From contig CM067317.1 in the NCBI GenBank assembly GCA_034231615.1, forward strand, positions 16,692,264 to 16,756,263: DNA of 64,000 nucleotides, in the 5' to 3' direction. Of the stretch, positions 56,318 to 64,000 are shown one piece after another. The notes beneath the pieces are model-generated. The model was not told the DNA's origin. It ran no database searches and saw only the letters and a program-made list of their open reading frames with translations. Every line of letters begins with the position of its first letter. The first letter of the stretch is position 1. The position numbers and the translations under genes were made by a program. Origin of the DNA: Meghimatium bilineatum. Its lineage: Eukaryota; Mollusca; Gastropoda; Stylommatophora; Philomycidae.

Positions 56318-57924
56318 CGTAACAAAAGAAACGCCTCCAAACAGAAAAATGCTGAATACGTTAAAAACAGATTCTTTTATTTTCCTCATAAGTGATCATT
56401 TGTGAAAGAAATGTTACTAAATTTCCATAAAAATTAGAAAATTACGTTTTTATGTATACCCTTTCCTATTAGCGAAGACGTATCTGCTGCCCTGGTTTGT
56501 CTATACAAATCTGCATGAATGAGGATGGTGGCAGGAAAAGTTTGAGAACCACTAATATAGAGTGATCGTGATAGAGTGAATAGTAACAAAATTGATCAAT
56601 ACTAAGTGATTATTTAATTATAGGGATTCATAATAGTAAAAGTGGAAAGTTCTGTATCACATTTGTCATACTGCAGTATAAATAGCTAACTGATCTATAC
56701 CAGAAACAGTAACTTGTAAATGAACACTTGCAATGAAAATCATGCCCTGGCACTTGCTGTATAGACATGTTAAACTACAAACAAGAAGAAGATGCGCTGG
56801 TACGATATAAAAGAAAGTTATCATATCAAATACTATCTCGGCATTAAAGAGTGTCACCATTGTATCTTTAGCATTATACTCGTATATTTCTAGTCCTGAT
56901 GGCGTATTCTGATATTCTACGTACGTGTTAATCTAACTTGAACAATGATATCCAAATAATAATTAAGGAAATGTTACAAAGACAAATACAAACGTGATTT
57001 ATTTATAGAGCTGAGCAAAACTATTTTACATTAATTTTTATTATGTTTCGTATTTTAATGTTCCATAAAACAAACCTGTTAACCATTTAAACATTCAATC
57101 TTTCTGAGTCCTACAAAACTAACACACTTCCCGTTTTAATATTTCACCTCTTTGTGTTCTTTAAAAGTAACACAGTTTCTATTTTAATATTTTCTCTTTT
57201 TTTTGCTATAAAACGACATCTTTTGCTGTTTTAGTTTTTTTTTATATATATATATAAAGAGTGAGAGAGAGAGAGAGAGAGAGATCGACATTAAATTATT
57301 TATCCTGTCACTCAATAGTCTACTTGGTACCTGTACTTTAAACAAGGTATACGTTTGAACATCTTCCTGTAACTTTCTTCAGCAAGGTATAGACCTTTGT
57401 ATAAACATATTACTGTAATTGTCTTCATAAAGGTATAAGCCTGAACCTCTCCCTGAATATTCTTCATAAAAGTATCTCTGAACCTCTCCTTGAATTCTTT
57501 TCATAAACTAGCTTATTCACTACAGCTAAAATATGCCGACATTTTGTAAACTATTTCCCTAATTGCAATATACTTTTATGGTTAAATAAATTGTATCTGT
57601 CATGGTCAGGTATGCTACTTTCAACCGCGGACGTTATTCCAACCTGGCTATATCGGAGCTTTACAACCTTAATAAAAAATAGTGGATATCACAGTTGTGG
57701 TAATCCAGCCACCACATTGAAATAGACTGTCGTGAACAATATTTAAAATAGATGGACATACTTGATATAGTCCTATACATTCAATTTGAAAATGAAATGT
57801 CTCTAATAGATTGTTACTGGTGTGAGGTTTGTGTTGGTTGCTGTGACCTTTTCATCACAGTAATAAGAATTATATCGCCTGCCTGATCCTGTTTTTATTT
57901 ACTTATTCTTAGTTAGTTGGTTGC
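56318..57924. other. Intron sequence
   Basis: A (TA)n-(GA)n run lies at 57244-57290. At about 57640-57700 a trace of the LINE relic seen at 53580 (ctatatcggagcttt). Nothing else recognised. Confidence 0.4.
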
Positions 57925-58062
57925 TGATCCAGCGGTCCACGTTCCATTTAGTTATTCATAGTTGGTTGCTGATCCAGCAGTCCACGGTCCATTAAGTTAT
58001 TTATAGTTGGTTGGCTGGTTCCTGATCCAGCGGTCCACGGTCCATCTAGTTATTCATGGAAT
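57925..58062. repeat. About 50-bp tandem repeat, 3 copies
   Basis: Copies contain ttggttgctgatccagcggt and ccacggtccat. Confidence 0.9.
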
Positions 58063-58800
58063 ATGTATGTAACAGGATATATAATCGTGAAAATTCACAG
58101 TGTAGCACTTGCATAGTCTTCGCTAATTATAGGTGCAAACTATTTGCAGAATATTTTTATGGATTCTGAATATTTTCTACATTCTATACGACCGTGCTTC
58201 TGTGGCTTAGCAAAATCACCTTCCAACCCTGACTCCATCATACCTCATCCATTGTATCAATGTACAATTGTAAGCTATGCAATTATTTTCTGGCTCGGTG
58301 CAATGCGAAATGTCCCATATGCTCTTGTTACAACTACGAAATTTGAGTCCATATAGACTAGGCTTAACTTTCTAGAGTGGAAAGTGGCCACTATTGTGTG
58401 TGGATCTTCCAGATTAGTCTAATTTGTCAGTCACTGATCAGGTACTTAAATCCCAACACTTATCTTGATGGTGAAGTTATAATAGTCAGTTACACTGGAA
58501 GAAAGACATACATGCACATATACAAATAGAGCTACCACAAAGTGTGAATAATACGTTTAAGTATGAATGGGACATTCTAATTGTTTCTAATTCTAATTGT
58601 TTTACCTGTAGGATAAAATGAATGAGTAAAACACATGGCGTGTATATATTATATGACTAGGTAAATTTTGGATTAATTGTTTGTCTGATTTATACATTCC
58701 TGTACTTTTACATACACATTTACAAATTACTATAAAATAATGGATACATTCGTAATTTGCTTTATTAATTTTCTTTAATTCCATTTTCCCTCTTTCACAG
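58063..58800. other. Intron end before the acidic exon
   Basis: No feature apart from the acceptor: a long pyrimidine tract ending ccctctttcacag at 58800. Confidence 0.5.
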
Positions 58801-61047
58801 GTCTTGGTGTCGAGGATTGAAGCAATAAAGAAAGTTCGTCACTATGGCGATCTCCTCATAACTAGTTGTCCAGCATCAACTACTGTCTTCAATGATTCTA
58901 GTTCACACAGTATACATCGGATACCAGATCTTGAAGAATCGGTCCCATCTGAAACTGTAGATCAATCAGACGTGCCAGACATTCAGGAAAATGAACAAAT
59001 TCAGACCACCACCGATGACCAGAGTCAAGAAAGTGATTCAAGTATTGCTGAAAACTCACAAGATGACACAAAACTACAAAATGAAGAAATCAAGACTACT
59101 GAAAGCAATGAGGATTATAATATTCATGATGAGGAACAACATATTGATGTAAGAGAAAGTGTTCAAAATGAAAATACATCTGAAAATGCAGTTAAATCTG
59201 AAGACCAGACATCTGAAAGTGAAGTTACATCTGAAGACCAGACATCTGAAAGTGAAGTAAGATCTGAAGACCAGACATCTGAAAGTGAAGTTAAATCTGA
59301 AGACCAGACATCTGAAAGTGAAGTTACATCTGAAGACCAGACATCTGAAAGTGAAGTTAGATCTGAAGACCAGACATCTGAAAGTGAAGTTAAATCTGAA
59401 GACCAGACATCTGAAAGTGAAGTTACATCTGAAGACCAGACATCTGAAAGTGAAGTAACATCTGAAGACCAGACATCTGAAAGTGAAGTAACATCTGAAG
59501 ACCAGACATCTGAAAGTGAAGTTAGATCTGACGATCAGACATCTGAAAGTAAAGTTACATCTGAAGACCAGACATCTGAAAGTGAAGTTAAATCTGAAGA
59601 CCAGACATCTGAAAGTGAAGTTACATCTGAAGACCAGACATCTGAAAGTGAAGTTAGACCTGAAGACCAGACCACTGAAAGTGAAGTTAGATCTGAAGAC
59701 CAGACATCTGAAAGTGACGTTACATCTGAAGACCAGACATCTGAAAGTGAAGTTAGACCTGAAGACCAGACATCTGAAAGTGACGTTACATCTGAAGACC
59801 AGACATCTGAAAGTGAAGTTAAATCTGAGGATGTCGTATCTGAAAGTGCAGCTAAATCTGAAGAAAAATCTGAATTTGTAGTTAACTTTGAAGTTGACGA
59901 TTCTGAAGACCAGAAATCCGAAAGTAAAGTTAAATCTGAAGACGTAATATTTGAAACTGAAATTCAACCTGAGGATAGTGAATCTGACAAGGATACACTT
60001 GTTGACGTTAAATCTGAGGATAAAGAATCTGAAGAAGTTAAATCTGAGGACAAAGAATCTGAGGACGTTAAATCTGATGATGACAAATCTGAGGATAAAG
60101 AATCTGAAGACGTTAAATCTGAGGACAAAGAATCTGAGGACGTTAAATCTGAGGATAAAGAATCTGAAGACGATAAATCTGAGGACAAAGAATCTGAGGA
60201 CGTTAAATCTGAGGACAAAGAATCTGAAGACGTTAAATCTGAGGATAAAGAATCTGAGGACGTTAAATCTGATGATGACAAATCTGATGATGAAAAATCT
60301 GAAGACGTTAAATCTGAGGACAAAGAATCTGAGGACGTTAAATCTGAGGATAAAGAATCTGAAGACGATAAATCTGAGGACAAAGAATCTGAGGACGCTA
60401 AATCTGAGGACAAAGAATCTGAAGACGTTAAATCTGAGGATAAAGAATCTGAGGACGTTAAATCTGATGATGACAAATCTGATGATGAAAAATCTGAGGA
60501 CGATAAATCTGTAGATGACAAAACTGAGGAAGTTAAATCTGATGATGACAAATCTGAGGACGACCAACCTGAAGATGTTAAATCTGTAGATGACAAATCT
60601 GATGATGACAAAACTGAGAACGACAAATCTAGAGATGAAAAATCCGAGGGCGATGAGCAACATGAGGATGAGGAGAAATCTGAAAATGAAGAGAAATCTG
60701 ACAGTAAAGAACATGACGAGAATCCTGACGAAAGCGACAAGACTGACAATGATAATTCTGTCATACACGAAGATTCTGTTGAAGCTGATGATCGAGAAGA
60801 TTATAACAGAGGTGATGTTTCTGATGACGATTCTCATGATAACGATAACAATGAAGACATTTCTGAAGAAAACGATCGACACAGAAGGGACACATCTGAA
60901 AATGAAGACGACGAAGAAGATGGGCCCAGGGAAGACGATTCCCATGACGGTGAAGATGTTGACGTATCTGACGAAGACGATGATGATGATAGACAAGATA
61001 ATGAGGATAATGCTGAGGATGAGGAAGAACAAGATTATGAAGAGTAA
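58801..61047 (+). CDS. Secreted, highly acidic Ser/Glu/Asp repeat protein (main exon)
   Basis: A 2,247-nt exon entered in phase 0 and ending with taa at 61045. It has no ATG at its start, and codon two is ttg, so it is not a complete gene alone; see 48825. After a short mixed N-terminal region (VLVSRIEAIKKVRHYGDLL, one Cys) comes a roughly 100-residue acidic lead. About 20 copies of an 11-residue repeat (EDQTSESEVTS, with R or K at the tenth residue) follow at 59190-59830, then about 20 copies of a 10-residue repeat (SEDKESEDVK) at 60010-60600, and an Asp/Glu/His/Asn C-terminus ending DNEDNAEDEEEQDYEE. It is probably disordered and able to bind cations. Dense Ser-x-Glu sites would suit secretory-pathway kinases. 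Such compositions are common in biomineral matrix and mucus proteins; the function is inference. Confidence 0.85.
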   Translation, partial: VLVSRIEAIKKVRHYGDLLITSCPASTTVFNDSSSHSIHRIPDLEESVPSETVDQSDVPDIQENEQIQTTTDDQSQESDSSIAENSQDDTKLQNEEIKTTESNEDYNIHDEEQHIDVRESVQNENTSENAVKSEDQTSESEVTSEDQTSESEVRSEDQTSESEVKSEDQTSESEVTSEDQTSESEVRSEDQTSESEVKSEDQTSESEVTSEDQTSESEVTSEDQTSESEVTSEDQTSESEVRSDDQTSESKVTSEDQTSESEVKSEDQTSESEVTSEDQTSESEVRPEDQTTESEVRSEDQTSESDVTSEDQTSESEVRPEDQTSESDVTSEDQTSESEVKSEDVVSESAAKSEEKSEFVVNFEVDDSEDQKSESKVKSEDVIFETEIQPEDSESDKDTLVDVKSEDKESEEVKSEDKESEDVKSDDDKSEDKESEDVKSEDKESEDVKSEDKESEDDKSEDKESEDVKSEDKESEDVKSEDKESEDVKSDDDKSDDEKSEDVKSEDKESEDVKSEDKESEDDKSEDKESEDAKSEDKESEDVKSEDKESEDVKSDDDKSDDEKSEDDKSVDDKTEEVKSDDDKSEDDQPEDVKSVDDKSDDDKTENDKSRDEKSEGDEQHEDEEKSENEEKSDSKEHDENPDESDKTDNDNSVIHEDSVEADDREDYNRGDVSDDDSHDNDNNEDISEENDRHRRDTSENEDDEEDGPREDDSHDGEDVDVSDEDDDDDRQDNEDNAEDEEEQDYEE

Positions 61048-61754
61048 TAGTAGTCAACCTTATTGATAGTACATGTACTTGTATGCATACATTCGTGTGT
61101 GTGGGTATATATCCGTGTGCATAAGTTGTGTCAGTGTGAACGAGTCCGCCAGCTTTGTGTGTTTGTGTGTGTGCACGTGTCTGTTCTAAGATTCTTGATG
61201 AGAACCCATCATCTATAGACAAATGTGTTCATGAATGATATGAGAAACGAGAATGATTGTGTTTATAATTAGTATAGAATATATTTGTTTGCTTTTCGAT
61301 TTATTTTATCCTATAGTCCATGCCGTATGACGTTGATCATCAGGTATTTTTAAACGATTATGTCTTGTGAGCTGTCGGTAATTCCCGACACAGATGCTCC
61401 CTCATCAGTAGCAATGGCAAATGTCTACAAGCTTCTCTTATTCTTCCCGTACTCTGATTCTCTTCAATGTTTCTGCTGTCGCAATATTCTAACGTCCTCC
61501 TCTTATGTGTCCAAAGATTGTGGACCATCCCCTTCTGATACGAGTTAGGAGTTATCTGTTTGATTTAACTTCCTTGCAAGCATGAATAACTTCATAACGC
61601 TTTTCATTTGATCATTATTTTCGTATCATTCCACCGTGAACATCTCCTTTTCTTCAAATAATTTCTTGGTATCTGCTGATTGTTCATAATGCACTTCCAT
61701 AAATCAGAATTTTTCACTAAAATGTATTGCTATAAAAGAAAAAAGATATTACAT
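61048..61754. other. 3' flank of the acidic gene
   Basis: A TG-rich tract lies at 61095-61185. No aataaa close to the stop was seen, so the 3' end is not fixed. Confidence 0.4.
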
Positions 61755-62336
61755 TTATTACGGTAGACAAATTTGAAAGCAACGAATCTGAAGGCAATGA
61801 ATCTGAAGACAATAAATTTGAAAACACGAAAATAAAGACAACGAATCTGAAAACAACAAATCTGAATACGACAAATTTGAAGACATCAAATATGAATGCA
61901 ATAAATTTGAATACAACAAATCTGACTACAACAAATCTGAATACAGCAAATTTAAAGACAGCAAATGTGAAAACAACAAATTTGAATACAACAAATCTGA
62001 ATACAATAAATGTGAGGACAACAAATCTGAATACAACAAATTTGAAGACTACAAATCTGAATACAATAAATTTGAAGACAACAAATCTGAATACAATAAA
62101 TCTGAATACAGCAAATTTAAAGACAACAAATCTGAATACAACAAATTTGAAGACAACAAATCTGAATACAATAAATTTGAAGACAACAAATCTGAATACA
62201 ATAAATTTGAAGACAACAAATGTGAAGGTTGAAAATCTGATGTTGGTGAGCAATCTACATATAAATCTGAAATTGACGGTAAGACTGACGAAAGTGACAA
62301 TAATGGTAATCCTGATATACAAAACGTTTCTGAATA
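61755..62336 (+). pseudogene. Decayed or alternative relative of the acidic repeat exon
   Basis: After an acceptor-like ttattacggtag (61765) the frame reads DKFESNESEGNESEDNKFEN and then loses one base. In the next frame the same pattern continues as a Lys/Asn/Glu/Tyr repeat (SEYNKFEDNK, about 15 copies) to a stop near 62231. A last piece, GKTDESDNNGNPDIQNVSE, ends at a tag near 62335 and resembles the region after the repeats in the main exon (DESDKTDNDNSVI). Order and composition match the main exon, so it is a tandem relative. The frameshift and stop suggest a pseudogene. Confidence 0.7.
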
Positions 62337-62654
62337 GATTAATACCAACTATCTGGAAGCAAGAGATATTCGTTGGACAAGAGATATTCAGAAATGCATG
62401 CACATGTCGCTGGGGGGTAGCGGGACAGCTTGCCAGAGACTGCGGTGATTTCATGAGATTCATAATGAAGACTATGTTCAGGAAAGGATGTGGTACATGA
62501 CACATAATAGTGTTTATTTTTTTGTTCAAAACTGGCAGGAAAACAGAACTGTCGGAGGAGGAGATAATGTCAGACTTGCTAAACGAAGTTTGCAGAGAGA
62601 AAAATACAATACAATCTAATTGTTTCAAATAACATCAAGAAAATAGGGCGAACA
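62337..62654. other. Unassigned sequence
   Basis: The plus strand near 62385-62470 could encode a few cysteines but shows no domain. Confidence 0.35.
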
Positions 62655-62669
62655 CTATTATTATTATTA

Positions 62670-62736
<67 letters not shown>

Positions 62737-62737
62737 G
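62655..62737. repeat. (ATT)n microsatellite
   Basis: About 80 bp of nearly pure ATT repeats at the end of a minus-strand LINE relic, possibly its own tail. Confidence 0.97.
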
Positions 62738-62739
62738 GG

Positions 62740-62930
62740 TGACCTAGTCTTTCCAGAATGCAGTATTCTTAATGGACGCTATCAACTCCTCAAAATTCCG
62801 GTAGAATTTACCTGTCGCAGCTAAGAACAATTACAATGACTTTGTAAAATCTCTTAGTCATTATTGTCTTGGGACAACGCATTCTCCTGTTACCATCAAC
62901 CGTATCTTCCATTACTAGTTTTTTTTCCTA
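62740..62930 (-). pseudogene. LINE 3' terminal relic
   Basis: It resembles 8640-8860 and 63185 onward (gtcttgggacaacgcattct, gttaccatcaaccgtatctt). The adjoining (ATT)n would be its 3' tail on the minus strand. Confidence 0.55.
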
Positions 62931-62997
62931 TGCTGTTTCAGCTTTTTAATTTCATCTTTCTTGTTATGAAATTGTTTAGAAGCCATCCACCTTCCAC

Positions 62998-63105
62998 GTT
63001 ACTGTAATATGTTTGTGACACAGACATAAATGAATGTAATATGTTTGTCACACAGGACATAAATGGATGTAATATGTATCTAAAATAGGACATTTATGAA
63101 TGCAA
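62998..63105. repeat. About 36-bp repeat, 3 copies
   Basis: Copies contain atgaatgtaatatgtttgt and gacataaatg. Confidence 0.85.
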
Positions 63106-63184
63106 TTATACATTTTAACCTGATTTGTGTGTGCGTGTTCGCGCGCGCGTGCATGCTAGTGTGTGTATGTGTGTCATGGGACGT

Positions 63185-63960
63185 AATCTTTTCAGATCTT
63201 AGTCTTCCTTAGGAAAATCCTGAAATTCCCCCCCCCCGGTCTCTGGTAAATTGTCCCACCTTCTCTAGCGACATGTGCATTACATTCCTGAATATCTCTT
63301 GTCCAGCGACGTCACTGTTGACCTTTACCTCTATCGCCTTCTATCGCCCCCTCCAACAACACTCTTTCCATATCATCGTGTCTCTTCACTTGGCCAAAAT
63401 AACCAAGATTCCTTCTTAATATGGTGTTTAAACGCCAAACTTCTTGTACATTGATTTTGCTTGGGAAGTCTTGGTTGGTCTTCCTTGCTGTCCATGATTT
63501 TTGTCAGGACTCTTCTATAGCACTTAATTTGGAAAGGCTATATTCTCTTGGCTGTAGTTTTATTCATTGTCCACGTTTCACAGCCGCAGATCGCCATTGG
63601 GAACACACATGTACATTATAAAAAAAAACCTTAGTTCCCATGTTTATACCGTGCCACAGTTTTTTCAGGTGTTTTAATTTGGACACCATTATTCCCTGTT
63701 CTCCTCCTGATCATGACTACACAGTCTCCTACACTGTGTTATCTCCTAGATATTCGAAATGTGTCACTTCTTCTAAAATACTGTTTTCAGTATCAATTCT
63801 ACGACTTCTGGACGAAGATAGCGAGAGAGAATGCATCTGTTCTCATAAGATCATAGATAATCGAATGCTCCTCCTGAAAGCAACGGCAGACAACTTGAGT
63901 ATTGTGCCAAGAGTTATCTTATGGATATTGTGTGAATATAATAAATATCTGTAATAGGAC
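63185..63960 (-). pseudogene. LINE reverse transcriptase C-terminal part, decayed
   Basis: The minus strand reads VTHFEYLGD, then AICGCETWTMNKTTAKRI, then KCYRRVLTKI and DMERVLLEGAIEGDRR, the RTE/Jockey-type end of a reverse transcriptase, with several stops. It continues toward the window edge. Confidence 0.8.
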
Positions 63961-64000
63961 AATTAAAATCACTGATTGTATTTATAACGGGACATATGTG

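Noticed and set aside
59074-61032. 652-codon open frame on the minus strand opposite the acidic exon
   Set aside because: Phe/Arg/Val-rich mirror of the purine-rich repeats; no domain, start context or splice sites. It is open only because the plus-strand codons avoid the complementary stops.

Overview
The window looks like a gene-poor, AT-rich stretch of an animal nuclear genome. Small phase-matched exons sit in kilobase introns, splice sites are canonical GT/AG, and non-LTR retrotransposons, a Penelope element, tRNA-derived SINEs and very many minisatellites are present. EGF plus WAP domain architecture, a long acidic Ser/Glu/Asp repeat protein and this repeat mix suggest a lophotrochozoan, perhaps a mollusc; that assignment is inference. 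One 100-N assembly gap lies at 8000-8099. No tRNA, rRNA, prokaryotic or viral gene was recognised.

Region 1 (about 0.9-45.8 kb, + strand) holds the exons of one large secreted cysteine-rich gene, or two tandem ones. One EGF exon (4201) is followed by a Cys-rich exon (5801) and the second half of a WAP domain (8415). Then comes an array of 114-nt EGF exons, all phase 1-1 (10891 to 30952). A second Cys-rich exon (31926), a complete two-exon WAP domain (36079 and 40043), two more Cys-rich exons (40615, 42653) and a possible terminal WAP-half exon with stop and poly(A) signal (45669-45789) follow. The EGF array has grown by segmental duplication. Three ~1.15-kb units lie at 11862-16650, and a ~5.4-kb displaced two-exon cassette is present at 16975-20090 and again at 22355-24870. 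In the small units one EGF exon copy is decaying and another lies in antisense orientation.

Region 2 (about 48.7-62.4 kb, + strand) holds a second gene. A short exon at 48825-48857 encodes the start of a signal peptide and ends in phase 0 at a strong donor. A 2.2-kb exon at 58801-61047 starts in phase 0, completes the hydrophobic stretch and encodes an extremely acidic protein made of 11-residue and then 10-residue repeats. A frameshifted relative of this exon follows at 61755-62336.

The rest is mobile DNA and tandem repeats. It includes a 5'-truncated Penelope-like element with a perfect 16-bp target duplication, a nearly complete RTE-type LINE (33185-35714), a hAT-type MITE with 8-bp target duplication (9061-9709), a foldback repeat (20500-21660), two SINE families, a Tc1-like transposase relic and more than a dozen LINE 3' relics. 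Boundaries of decayed elements and minisatellites were read by eye and are approximate.
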